Of a DNA stretch of 64,000 bases, positions 26,760 through 35,351 are shown in pieces. Below the pieces are notes generated by a model. The model ran no database searches. It was not told where the DNA came from and was given only the letters and a program-made list of their open reading frames with translations. Numbering within the stretch: the stretch's first letter is position 1; each line of letters begins with the position of its first letter. The stretch comes from Clostridium simiarum (GTDB lineage Bacteria; Bacillota; Clostridia; Clostridiales; Clostridiaceae): the NCBI RefSeq assembly GCF_018919175.1, contig NZ_JAHLQL010000004.1:62001-126000 (forward strand). Direction: 5' to 3'. The translations under genes and the position numbers were made by a program.

Positions 26760-27655
26760 TATATATAATATTAGTAAATTATAATGGATGTAAAGATACC
26801 TTAGACTGCATAGACAGTCTAAGGTTTTTAAACTATGAAAACTATAAAGTAATAATAGTAGATAACGCCTCCACAGATGATTCTTATGAGGTGTTAAAGG
26901 CAAATGTTAAAGAAGATATAATCCTTATAAAGTCAGAAAAAAATCTAGGCTTTGCAGGAGGAAACAACATAGGTATAGACTATGCTCTTAAAGAGGGAGC
27001 AGAGGGGGTACTACTTCTTAATAATGACACCCTAGTAGAACCAGATTTCCTAAGTAAAATGGTAGAAAATCTTAAAGAAGAAAAGGTGGGACTTGTAGCC
27101 CCTAAGATAAAGTACGAAGGCAAACGGGATTACCTGTGGTTTGCAGGAGGAGAGATACTCTGGGATAAATTTTATGCCATACATTATGGAGAGGGAGAGA
27201 GGGACAGCGAAAAGTATAATAAAAGAAAAGAACTATCCTTTATAACTGGTTGTTCCATGCTTATAAGTAGAAGTCTTCTAGAGGACATAGGAGGTCTTTC
27301 AGAAGATTACTTTATGTACTTTGAAGATGTGGACTACTGTGTAAGAGCAAAGGATGCAGGGTTTAAGATAATATATGAGCCAGAAGCTACTATATATCAT
27401 AAGGTAAGTGCCTCCACAGGAGGGGAAGAGTCACCCTTTGCAGTGCAGTGGAACACAAGAAACAGAATAATATTTATGGAAAAGTATAAAAACAAAGTGT
27501 CAAAAGCCACCTTATATAAAGGTAAGGTATTTTTTTATACCACTAGAATAATAAAATATCTACAGTATTTATTAAAAGGTAGAAAAGATAAAGCAAAATC
27601 TTTATTAAAAGGAATTAAAGAAGGAAGAAAATATAATCGAAATTATAATTGCTAA
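26747..27655 (+). CDS. Glycosyltransferase family 2
   Basis: A 302-residue GT-A enzyme similar to rhamnosyltransferases of surface glycans. The N-terminus ILVNYNGCKDTLDCIDSL and VDNASTDDS (about 38-46) bind the nucleotide, LLNNDTLVEP holds the DXD-like motif (about 90), and SEDYFMYFEDVDYCVRAKDAG (split over about 186-206) is the acceptor-side motif. A second ATG three codons in is possible. It overlaps the Wzy gene and ends the manC operon. Sugar specificity is not determined, but dTDP-rhamnose is plausible given the rfb genes at 62 kb. Confidence 0.9.
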   Translation: MEKMIYIILVNYNGCKDTLDCIDSLRFLNYENYKVIIVDNASTDDSYEVLKANVKEDIILIKSEKNLGFAGGNNIGIDYALKEGAEGVLLLNNDTLVEPDFLSKMVENLKEEKVGLVAPKIKYEGKRDYLWFAGGEILWDKFYAIHYGEGERDSEKYNKRKELSFITGCSMLISRSLLEDIGGLSEDYFMYFEDVDYCVRAKDAGFKIIYEPEATIYHKVSASTGGEESPFAVQWNTRNRIIFMEKYKNKVSKATLYKGKVFFYTTRIIKYLQYLLKGRKDKAKSLLKGIKEGRKYNRNYNC

Positions 27656-27972
27656 TATATTGAAATCTGTTATAATAGTACCTATGTCTTAATATAATAT
27701 ATGGTAATATGGAACCTATATGGCAATGTAGGAAATTAAACCTATGTAATGCCAGTAGTTTCATATAGTGCCATGGTAAAAAAAGCTTGTTATTGTTGGA
27801 CAAAGAGTATATAATAAAGTTGTTAAATGGAAAATTTGATTACTAGATGAAAAACCTAGAGTAATAACCATTGATAAAAAAGGTTGGTTCTATATTATAT
27901 AGTGTATATTTGGAATAATTTGTGGGGAGTTACTAAAAGCACATAAATTTTCAAAAAACATTATGTAAAATA

Positions 27973-28001
27973 TGGACAAGCTTATTATTATCAATTATAA
28001 T
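27973..28001 (+). promoter_or_regulatory. Promoter of the surface-layer-like gene
   Basis: TGGACA (27973-27978), 17-base spacer and TATAAT (27996-28001) give a strong sigmaA promoter with a leader of about 100 bases. A second candidate, TTGCTA-N16-TATAAT at 27649-27676, lies right at the end of the previous gene. Otherwise the 450-base gap 27656-28106 shows no gene. Confidence 0.75.
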
Positions 28002-28106
28002 ATATCTATGTACTCAAAAGTACCAAATATGTTAGATTTGTGTGTTATATATAAAATTTCACACATTAAATTTATATAAATCTTTAAAAAATAGGAGGGA
28101 ACAAAC

Positions 28107-31031
28107 TTGGATAAGAAGGTTAAGAAGAATTTAAGTGCAGCTCTAGCAACTACTGTGGTAGCGGGCATAGGCGCAACTGCAATTCCAGCACAAGCTGCTG
28201 AAGTTAAAGTTGAAGAAACTAAAGAACAAGATGTTACTAAACTATATGAAGCAGCTTACAATGCTACTATGAAGGTAGAAGCAACTGCAAAGGCTAATGG
28301 AGTTAAACCATATATTTTAGATAACAAGGATGCAGATATAGTAGCTTTAGTTAAAGCTGTTAAAGCAGGACTTCAAGCTGACATTGAGGCAGCAAGAGAT
28401 GCAATAGGAGAATTACCATTAGATATGGAAACTGCTATTGGTGAGTTCTCACATATACTTGATGGATACCAACATCCAGTATTTGAAAGAATAGTTACAG
28501 TAATTAATGAGTTAAATGCAGAAGGTGCTAAAATAACTCAAGAAGAAATAAATCAAGTTAGAGAATTAATCATTGTGTCACCAGACTTTATTGACAACAA
28601 TGGACATCCTGCAAAAGCATCATACAGCACAGCTTTAGATATAGCTCAAACAACATTTATAAATGCTGTTGCAGCTGCTATAGAAAAAGCTGAAAAATCT
28701 TTAGATAGAGAAGATTTAGAAGCAGCTAAAGCTTTAGTAGAAGAATTAGCTACAGTTACAAACAATGAAGGAGTAGCAAAAATTGCTACAGAAAAAGAAA
28801 AAGAAGTAGCTGTAATTGAAGAAGCTGTTGAAGAAAAAGAAGCTAAATTAGCTGTAGAGTCAGTAGTTGCTGATAATCTTAAAGAAATTAAAGTAGTGTT
28901 TAGCCAATCTTTAGATTTAGATAGTGCGAAAAATACTGCTAATTATAAAATAGATGGAATCCAACTTGCAGCGAATGATGTTATAAAAGTAAGTGAAGAT
29001 GGAAAAATAGTAACAATTACTAAAGAAACTGCATTTGCTAATAATCAAACAAAATTCGAATTAACTGTTTCAGGAATTAAGAGCAAAGACCTTTCTAAAA
29101 CTTTATTAGAAGTAAAAGTTAATGCAGAAGCATTTGATATTACTGCTCCAGTAGCATTAAGTGCTGAACAAACAGGTCCTTCAAAAATAAAGGTTACTTT
29201 TAGTGAACCAGTTAATGCTGAGGGATTAAGCGCATCAAGCTTTAAAGTTGATGATGGAAAGTATTTTGTTAATCCTACAAGCATTAAAGCAATAGCTTCT
29301 AATGTAATAGAATTTGAACTTTATTCTACATTACCAGAAGGAACTCATAAAGTTAAGGTAAGTGGAGTTAAAGATTATGCAAAATATACTATGATAGATA
29401 CGGAGTTAAACTTTGAAAGTAAGAAAGATGATGTTGCTCCTGTAGTATCCAAGATTATAAAAGCAACACCAAATGAAGTTGTTCTTGAATTTAGTGAAGA
29501 TATAATAATATCAAATAATACGCTTAGCAATTATTACCATACAAACACAAAAAATGTGGCTGATACAGTGGAAATTGTTACTGGAACAACAAATCAACTT
29601 AAACTAACATTTAATACTAATACATTACCAAAAGGTACAGCATACTTATATATAAATAAAGATGTTATAAAAGATGGTTGGAATAACAAGAATGTTGCCA
29701 TAGAAGTTCCTTTGAATGTAGTTGTAGATACAGTTAAACCAGAAGTGAAAGAAATAAAAGCTGTAGATGATAAAAATATTAAATTAACATTTACTGAAGA
29801 CATAGATAATTCAGAAGCTGTATATAAGTTGTTAGATGCAAATGGAAATGAAGTAAAAGACAATGTTCCAACTATAACTATGCCAAAAAATGATATAGTA
29901 AATTTAGAGTTTACAACACCATTAAGTGGATCAAGTTATACAGTAGTAATTGAAAAAGTTAAGGATAAAGCAGGAAATGAAATAGATAAGGTTTCAAAAA
30001 CAGTACAGATAACAGACACAACAAACCCTACTGTAAATACGGAAGCTAAATTATATACATCAGCTAAAAAAGTAAAAGTTTTATTTAGCGAAATTATAAA
30101 TTCTGATGACTTAGCAAACTTAGCTAACTACACATATGCTGGACACTATCTATCAGACATAAATGTTTCAGCTTCAATTGTTGATGGTGGAAAAGGTGTA
30201 TTATTAGATTTTTCTAAAGCTAAGACTAAAGATGGTACAGAGATTGCAGTAACTGCTGACTCAGATTTATCTGTAGGAAGAGTAAGAGATTTAGCTGGAA
30301 ATCCATCACCATTACAAACAAAAGTAACTTTAATAGATCAAGATGTAAATGGAGTTGAGATTGACTCTGTAAAAGCAACAAGCACAAAGACTGTTGTTGT
30401 TACTATGAAAGATGCATTAAGTTCATTTGATGCAAATGATTTTGAACTTAAAGAAGAAACATCAAACAAAGAAATAGTAGTTGCAGCGGTTGAGTTTAAT
30501 AATATAGACGGTAAAGGTGTAATTACATTTACTTTAAGAGATGCATTAACAACAGATGCAAAGACAGAAGATGGAAAAGCAATAAAGGTAGGAACAATAG
30601 ATGAGCCAAAATCTAAAAATGCATTTGGAATAACAATAAAAGGAAATCAAAGCAAAGATATTGAAGATAAAGTTGCGCCAGTTATAGAAAAGTTTACTCA
30701 AGATTCAAAAGAAGTAGAAGATATTAAGATATCATTTGTTGATGCTAATGATAAAATTGTTAAAGGAGCAGCAGCAACAATTACTGTAAACTTCTCAGAA
30801 GATATGAAACTTGATACACTTTCTACATTAACATTTACCGTAGATGGGTATACAGTAAGCAAAGCAGAATTAGCAGCAGGAGATGAATCAAAAGTTGTAT
30901 TAACTGTTAATGCTAATGAAGATGGTGCTACAAAAACTCCAGTGTTAAGACAAGTTTATAATATAGCTGATAAAAACGGCAATGTATTTAATGCTGGTGG
31001 AGTATGGACTGTAAGATTTGTAACTCCATAA
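28107..31031 (+). CDS. Surface-layer-like protein, first exon (unspliced product 974 residues)
   Basis: TTG start with AGGAGGG seven bases upstream. A signal peptide (about 1-31, ending AIPAQAAE) is followed by the helical domain shared with four neighbouring proteins (about 40-190, with GVKPYI, LDGYQHPVFERIVTVINEL), then a charged alanine/glutamate-rich coiled segment (about 190-250) similar to helical wall-binding parts of Bacillus-group S-layer proteins, and about six bacterial Ig-like domains with recurring KVTFSEPV/VLEFSEDI/KLTFTEDI strands (about 265-974). The last sense codon, CCA, ends at 31028 and TAA at 31029-31031 precedes a group II intron. Removing the intron from the shifted 5' site deletes this stop and adds one of three C-terminal exons. 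It probably is the major S-layer protein, exported through SecA2. Confidence 0.9.
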   Translation: MDKKVKKNLSAALATTVVAGIGATAIPAQAAEVKVEETKEQDVTKLYEAAYNATMKVEATAKANGVKPYILDNKDADIVALVKAVKAGLQADIEAARDAIGELPLDMETAIGEFSHILDGYQHPVFERIVTVINELNAEGAKITQEEINQVRELIIVSPDFIDNNGHPAKASYSTALDIAQTTFINAVAAAIEKAEKSLDREDLEAAKALVEELATVTNNEGVAKIATEKEKEVAVIEEAVEEKEAKLAVESVVADNLKEIKVVFSQSLDLDSAKNTANYKIDGIQLAANDVIKVSEDGKIVTITKETAFANNQTKFELTVSGIKSKDLSKTLLEVKVNAEAFDITAPVALSAEQTGPSKIKVTFSEPVNAEGLSASSFKVDDGKYFVNPTSIKAIASNVIEFELYSTLPEGTHKVKVSGVKDYAKYTMIDTELNFESKKDDVAPVVSKIIKATPNEVVLEFSEDIIISNNTLSNYYHTNTKNVADTVEIVTGTTNQLKLTFNTNTLPKGTAYLYINKDVIKDGWNNKNVAIEVPLNVVVDTVKPEVKEIKAVDDKNIKLTFTEDIDNSEAVYKLLDANGNEVKDNVPTITMPKNDIVNLEFTTPLSGSSYTVVIEKVKDKAGNEIDKVSKTVQITDTTNPTVNTEAKLYTSAKKVKVLFSEIINSDDLANLANYTYAGHYLSDINVSASIVDGGKGVLLDFSKAKTKDGTEIAVTADSDLSVGRVRDLAGNPSPLQTKVTLIDQDVNGVEIDSVKATSTKTVVVTMKDALSSFDANDFELKEETSNKEIVVAAVEFNNIDGKGVITFTLRDALTTDAKTEDGKAIKVGTIDEPKSKNAFGITIKGNQSKDIEDKVAPVIEKFTQDSKEVEDIKISFVDANDKIVKGAAATITVNFSEDMKLDTLSTLTFTVDGYTVSKAELAAGDESKVVLTVNANEDGATKTPVLRQVYNIADKNGNVFNAGGVWTVRFVTP

Positions 31032-31980
31032 TAAAAGTGCGAAACGTTACCTTATAAGCCATTAAGGCGAAATAGGTGGAAATTATATTAAGGGAAAGAA
31101 ACCCTTCTTTCCCTTAATTTCTAACTACTTTGTGGATTTGATAGGTGAAATTCCTATCCAAGGTAAACAGCTATAACCTTGAGCCTGAGTCCCCTGCATA
31201 GAGTTATAACTACTAAATATAACTTTATGAAGCCAGGTAAGGTCGTAATCCGTGAGAGTCGGATGCGGGGCTCCTTAAAAAACTACTATGGTAAGGATGA
31301 CGAATCCATTATAATGCGTTGTAATCCATAATCTATACTGTTAAATGAAGCTATGCTTGGAGTTTGGTATAGATCTATATAGATGAAATGCTATATAGGC
31401 ATTGGAATAATTAGCTGTTAAACCAAGGCGTATTACATCGTTAGTGGATACCTAAGGTAGTAAAAAATAGGGATATACAAAGTGGAACGTTTGATGCTGT
31501 ATACGAGTAGAATTAGTAGATTCAGTGATATGTATACGGGCTCAGCGGGTTCATAGTAGCTATGACCTCTTGCCGAAAGTCAGAGTTTGGGAAGGCTTTG
31601 AAATACCATGATGGTAACATCTTGGAAGGATAAAACAAGAGTAGCCAAGGAACCTAGTCGGTAATAGGAATTTGTATTGGAAGTTAAAGGGAAGTTTAAA
31701 AATGAATAGGGAGTAATAAGACACTATAGAAAAATATTTTTTATAATCTTATTATCTCCCCTTCATTATACATATACATGGTAAATTGTAGTATTACAGG
31801 GAACTGTGGATAAAACATGATACTATAACCAAAAGTACCATGAAAAATTTTAACTATACATAATATATGATTAAATATAACAAATGAAGCCATTATCGAT
31901 AAAACGCCGTATGCCATGAAAGTGGCACGTACGGTGTGGACCGATCGAAATCCTTTCAGAATGAGGGGATAGTGAGGGAT
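31029..31980 (+). ncRNA. ORF-less group II intron with shifted 5' splice site
   Basis: A 952-nt ribozyme without a maturase gene. The 5' consensus GTGCG is at 31037-31041. Domain V lies at about 31903-31937 (GCCATGAAAGTGGC hairpin with GAAA loop, stem ACGCCGT/ACGGTGT, CGC-type catalytic triad) and domain VI at about 31941-31980, ending GGGAT just before exon A. TGGAGTT at 31358-31364 (EBS1) is fully complementary to AACTCCA at 31022-31028 (IBS1), placing the 5' cut at 31028/31029, eight bases upstream of GTGCG. That removes the stop codon and joins CCA in frame to AGC of the 3' exon. The arrangement equals the one I recall for the C. tetani S-layer intron studied by McNeil, Simon and Zimmerly. 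A maturase would have to act in trans, or splicing is unaided. Confidence 0.92.
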
Positions 31981-32538
31981 AGCGAAGTAATAATTAACAA
32001 AACAGCATTAACAGAAGCAATCACTGTAGCAAATACAGCAAAGAATATAACTGTAGATACAGATGAAGCAAATGTAGAAGAAGGAACAAAATGGGTAACA
32101 GCAGGAGAAAAACAAGCTTATGTAGATGCAATAGCATTAGCTCAAGAAATAGCTGATAAAGCAGATGCTACTCAAGAAGATGTTAATGATGCGATAAGTA
32201 AATTAGCTACAGCAACATCAACATTTAAAGCAGCACAAAAAGATGGAACTAAAAAAGCTGTAATAGTAGTAGATAAAACAGCATTAACAGAAGCAATCAT
32301 TGCAGCAAATACAGCAAAGAATATAACTGTAGATACAGATGAAGCAAATGTAGAAGAAGGAACAAAATGGGTAACAGCAGGAGAAAAACAAGCTTATGTA
32401 GATGCAATAGCATTAGCTCAAGAAATAGCTGATAAAGCAGATGCTACTCAAGAAGATGTTAATGATGCGGTAAGTAAATTGGCTACAGCAACAGTAACAT
32501 TTCAAACAGCACAAAAAGATGGAACTAAGCAACCTTAG
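31981..32538 (+). CDS. Alternative 3' exon A of the surface-layer gene (two FIVAR-like repeats)
   Basis: Starting at AGC right after domain VI, 185 codons run in the frame needed to follow exon 1 (…VTP then SEVIINKTALTEA…), giving a 1159-residue spliced protein. The exon holds two nearly identical helical repeats of 92 residues (period 276 bases; VDKTALTEAI…, GTKWVTAGEKQAYVDAIALA…, VNDAVSKLATAT…), the FIVAR-type module common in cell-wall proteins. No independent start with a ribosome site is present: the open frame upstream lies in intron domain VI. A terminator follows at 32615. Confidence 0.85.
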   Translation, partial: SEVIINKTALTEAITVANTAKNITVDTDEANVEEGTKWVTAGEKQAYVDAIALAQEIADKADATQEDVNDAISKLATATSTFKAAQKDGTKKAVIVVDKTALTEAIIAANTAKNITVDTDEANVEEGTKWVTAGEKQAYVDAIALAQEIADKADATQEDVNDAVSKLATATVTFQTAQKDGTKQP

Positions 32539-32614
32539 GTTTAATTAAAGGTCTAGTAAGACCCTAGGGATGTAATTTTTCTCAGTGACAAACTGTGAAA
32601 AATTAATGAAATAT

Positions 32615-32646
32615 AGAGAATCGTCAGAAATGACGGTTCTCTTTTT
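32615..32646 (+). terminator. Terminator after alternative exon A
   Basis: AGAGAATCGTCA, loop GAAA, TGACGGTTCTCT (one T-G pair), then a T-run. A strong intrinsic terminator, so transcripts reaching exons B and C must read through it or start later. Confidence 0.88.
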
Positions 32647-32772
32647 CATTAAATTTGTGTTTAATTATGTCTAAATTTATTATTTAACGCTAATAGTAAG
32701 TTATGAAAGTAGTAATAAAAGGATTTGTTATATGTAATTGTTGCTTTCTACATTAAAATATTCATAGTAAAG

Positions 32773-32803
32773 AACATTCTACTGCATAGTATGCTCTTTA
32801 TTT
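32773..32803 (-). terminator. Possible terminator of the alpha/beta hydrolase gene
   Basis: On the minus strand an AAAGAGCATACTA/TAGAATGTTCTTT stem with one mismatch and wobbles lies shortly after the stop, without a clean T-run. Confidence 0.4.
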
Positions 32804-32808
32804 ACCCT

Positions 32809-33759
32809 TTAAACCTCAATAAGCCTTTCACATTCTTCTGAAATTCTTTCATACTCAATATCATGAATATAATGGAAGCAGTCTAAGTAAATTATTTCTC
32901 CATTTTCAATATTTTTCATAGGATTTTCTTGAAAACTTATCCACTCATATTCACTCCATCCAGTTCCTTTACCATTAGATGAAAACATTAATATTGGAAT
33001 ATTTGGTAGTTTGTTTTCTGCTACTTTAAGGGCATTTGCTTTTATTGATTTAACTTCATTTATCATTGTCCTGGTTGCAGTTCTTCTATAAAAAATCACC
33101 TTATATAGTTCCTTTTTTTCTTCTGTCAATGTACCATATTTTATGGCATCACTTTCTGCTAAACTTGGAATCAATCTTGTAATTCCAAAGTTAGATGCAA
33201 AAGCACCTAACTTTATTATTGGCATATTAATATTATATTCTCCATAAGCTTCAGGAAGAGCCATATCAAGTCCTACAATTGCTTTTACTTCCTCAGGATA
33301 TTTTTGTGTCCAATATAATGCTTCAATTCCAGACATTGAATGTGGCAATAAAATGAATGGCCCATTGATTTCAGCCTTTCTAAGTGCCTCTCTTGTTTCA
33401 GCTAAGATAGTATCTATGTCTCTATCAACATTTACAATATCACTAAAACCATACCCTGCCTTTTCTATTACTACAATTTTATATTTATCACTTAATAATG
33501 AGTATAGAGATTTAAAATCTAAAACTGGAGAGCTTGTACCACCGCCAGACATAAATACTAAAGGAATATCTCCTTCACCTTCAGTGTATACATGGATCTT
33601 ATGTCCATTTACCTCCACCATAGTTCCGTTTGGAATAAACAGTGTATCTTCTTTAGATAAATGAATTTTGTGATTAATATAGCTAAATATTATAAATAAA
33701 AAAATAATAGCAACTAGTACACTCACAATAAGACCAATACCTTTAAATATCATTCTCAT
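32809..33759 (-). CDS. Membrane-anchored alpha/beta hydrolase
   Basis: A 316-residue protein with an N-terminal membrane segment (about 8-28) and an alpha/beta hydrolase fold outside: oxyanion-type SGGGTSSP (about 70), VVIEKAGYGFSD, nucleophile elbow PHSMSG (Ser about 145), acidic residue after ILMFSSNGKG, and His in DCFHYIHD near the C-terminus. Its substrate is unknown; esterase or lipase activity is likely. The gene is on the minus strand between alternative exons A and B of the S-layer gene, so read-through S-layer precursors would be antisense to it. No operon partner is seen. It may be a later insertion that split the exon array. Confidence 0.88.
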   Translation of the reverse strand: MRMIFKGIGLIVSVLVAIIFLFIIFSYINHKIHLSKEDTLFIPNGTMVEVNGHKIHVYTEGEGDIPLVFMSGGGTSSPVLDFKSLYSLLSDKYKIVVIEKAGYGFSDIVNVDRDIDTILAETREALRKAEINGPFILLPHSMSGIEALYWTQKYPEEVKAIVGLDMALPEAYGEYNINMPIIKLGAFASNFGITRLIPSLAESDAIKYGTLTEEKKELYKVIFYRRTATRTMINEVKSIKANALKVAENKLPNIPILMFSSNGKGTGWSEYEWISFQENPMKNIENGEIIYLDCFHYIHDIEYERISEECERLIEV

Positions 33760-34069
33760 AACTTACTCCTCATAATTTTGGTTAATAAGCTGTGCATAAT
33801 TAATCTTTACTTTAGGATTTATAACATTTGTTTATTTATATATCTAAGTATACATTATCATAGCTATATTTATAATAAATTTTATAAAATTCATGTAATA
33901 ATAGAGCTAACAAAGACCACAGAGTATAAAACTTTTAGTAGTAAAATATAAATCAAGGATGTATTCCCAAAGAGAACAGTCATATATGGCTGCTTTTTTT
34001 ATACTCTTTTCCTCTAGTCTATAGACCTATGTAATATTCTATTAGTTAAAGAATATACTATATTATAAA

Positions 34070-34198
34070 GTAACTTCCCAAATTTCAATAAAATAACAAA
34101 CACCTATTATCGAGTGAACGCCTTATACCGTGAAAGTGGCACGTAGGGTGTGGACCAAACGAAATCCTTTCTTTAAATAAGGAAGGATAGTGAGGGAT
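34070..34198 (+). ncRNA. Extra group II intron 3' end (domains V-VI), cassette B
   Basis: Domain V at about 34118-34152 repeats the intron's own, with the GAAA-capped hairpin (CCGTGAAAGTGG) and stem ACGCCTT/AGGGTGT; the G-C pair of copy A is T-G here, keeping pairing. Domain VI (about 34153-34198) is a longer perfect hairpin with arms AATCCTTTCTT/AAGGAAGGATA-like, ending AGGGAT before exon B. Domains I-III are absent, so this can only serve as an alternative 3' splice partner of the full intron. The bases GTAACTTCCCAAAT at its start recur at cassette C. Confidence 0.88.
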
Positions 34199-35146
34199 AG
34201 CAAAGTAGACAAGAGTCAGCTAAATAAGGTAGTAGCACAAGCAAAAGAATTAAAAGCAGAAGACTATACAGAAGAATCCTATAAGGTACTAAAAGATGCT
34301 ATAACAGCTGCAGAATTAGTAGTAAAAAATAATAAAGCTAATCAAAAAGAAGTAGATGATGCTAAAGAAAAAATATTAGCTGCAAAAGATAATTTGGTGA
34401 CTAAAGCAGAAGAAGCCTTTAAAATTGCAGAAAAATCAGTAAAAGCTTTAGAAGAAGCAATTGGGAAAGACTTAAAAATAGAAGAAAATTTAAGGAAGGC
34501 TGAAGAAGCTCTAAAAGTAGCAGAAGAATCCATAAGTAAAGTGCCAACAGAAGTAGAAGGATTGGAAGCTTTACTTGAGAGATTTAATGTTGCAAAAAAA
34601 GTTATAAATGATGTAATAGAAATAAATAATTTAAAAGAAACATTAGCTGAAAAAATAGCTGAAGGTAAACAATATGAAGAGGATGATTATGTAAAATCTA
34701 GTTGGGATAAATTAAATTCTGTATTATATAAAGCTAGTCAGGTTCTAAAAAATCCTAAGGCTACTAAGGAAGAGATACAAGAACAAATTAATTTAGTTGA
34801 TGTAGCTATAAAAGCTCTAATAATTCCAGCTCCAAATTTTGAAAAAGAAAAGTTTGTTATTGAAAAATCAAATTTTAAAGGACAAGTAAGATTTATTTTA
34901 GAAAATGCTGAAGAAGGGTTAACTTATTATGTTACTAACTATTTTGGACCTGATGAAGATGCTCCAAGTGTAGACACAATATATGAAGGTAAGGTAAAGG
35001 AAAAATTTAACACAGAGTTGGAAAATAACACTCTAGTACTGGTACCCGTTAAAGTAAATACTTATGTTGCCATAATAGCTGTAGATAAAGATGGTAAGAT
35101 AGTGAATTTCCAAAAAGAATTTATGTGGTATTACATGGTACCATAG
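34199..35146 (+). CDS. Alternative 3' exon B of the surface-layer gene
   Basis: 315 codons in frame after the splice junction (VTP then SKVDKSQLNKVVAQAKEL…), giving a 1289-residue isoform. It begins with a FIVAR-like helical unit (about 1-68), continues with two more helical, alanine/glutamate-rich units (about 70-205), and ends with a strand-rich domain of about 100 residues (FVIEKSNFKGQVRFILENAE … WYYMVP) that I do not recognise. No ribosome site precedes it and the frame upstream is intron sequence, so it is a 3' exon rather than a gene. A terminator hairpin follows at 35199. Confidence 0.85.
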   Translation, partial: SKVDKSQLNKVVAQAKELKAEDYTEESYKVLKDAITAAELVVKNNKANQKEVDDAKEKILAAKDNLVTKAEEAFKIAEKSVKALEEAIGKDLKIEENLRKAEEALKVAEESISKVPTEVEGLEALLERFNVAKKVINDVIEINNLKETLAEKIAEGKQYEEDDYVKSSWDKLNSVLYKASQVLKNPKATKEEIQEQINLVDVAIKALIIPAPNFEKEKFVIEKSNFKGQVRFILENAEEGLTYYVTNYFGPDEDAPSVDTIYEGKVKEKFNTELENNTLVLVPVKVNTYVAIIAVDKDGKIVNFQKEFMWYYMVP

Positions 35147-35198
35147 TTGCTATGAGGTAAAAAGAAATTATCCACGTAAATAAAATCTAAGACAAAGA

Positions 35199-35229
35199 TT
35201 AAACCCCAACAATTTTTGTTGGGGTTTAA
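35199..35229 (+). terminator. Terminator-like hairpin after alternative exon B
   Basis: Perfect arms AAACCCCAACAA/TTGTTGGGGTTT followed by AAATTTT. It separates exon B from cassette C. Confidence 0.75.
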
Positions 35230-35319
35230 ATTTTAAGTAATGGGGAGAAAAACTTAGGGAAGGGGTTCCAATTATCCAAAATATTATAATATTGAACTAA
35301 AATTAGACTTGGAAGATAA

Positions 35320-35348
35320 TTGACAACGGTTACATGCAGTGTTATATT
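35320..35348 (+). promoter_or_regulatory. SigmaA-type promoter in front of intron cassette C
   Basis: TTGACA (35320-35325), exactly 17 bases, TATATT (35343-35348). Transcription would start near 35355, at the conserved GTTACTTCCC, giving a short RNA that carries domains V-VI and exon C but no translation start. Confidence 0.65.
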
Positions 35349-35351
35349 TAT

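Larger units (their letters stand above)
32539..34069. other. Region between alternative exons A and B, apart from the hydrolase gene
   Basis: Outside the hydrolase gene this region holds the exon A terminator and, from 33760 to 34069, an AT-rich stretch with no ORF and no complete promoter. A weak hairpin AGTCATATATGGCT with a T-run lies at about 33979-34000. Confidence 0.4.

Noticed and set aside
31092..31900. An intron-encoded reverse transcriptase/maturase in domain IV
   Set aside because: No open frame of useful length exists within the intron; total length is only 952 nt.
31936..32538. Exon A as an independent gene starting at ATG 31936
   Set aside because: The first 15 codons are intron domain V-VI sequence shared with the other cassettes, and no ribosome site precedes the ATG.
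32539..34069. A fourth domain V-VI cassette as described for C. tetani
   Set aside because: Search by eye for the GAAAGTGGCACGTA core found only three copies in the window. A strongly diverged copy cannot be excluded without a covariance-model search.
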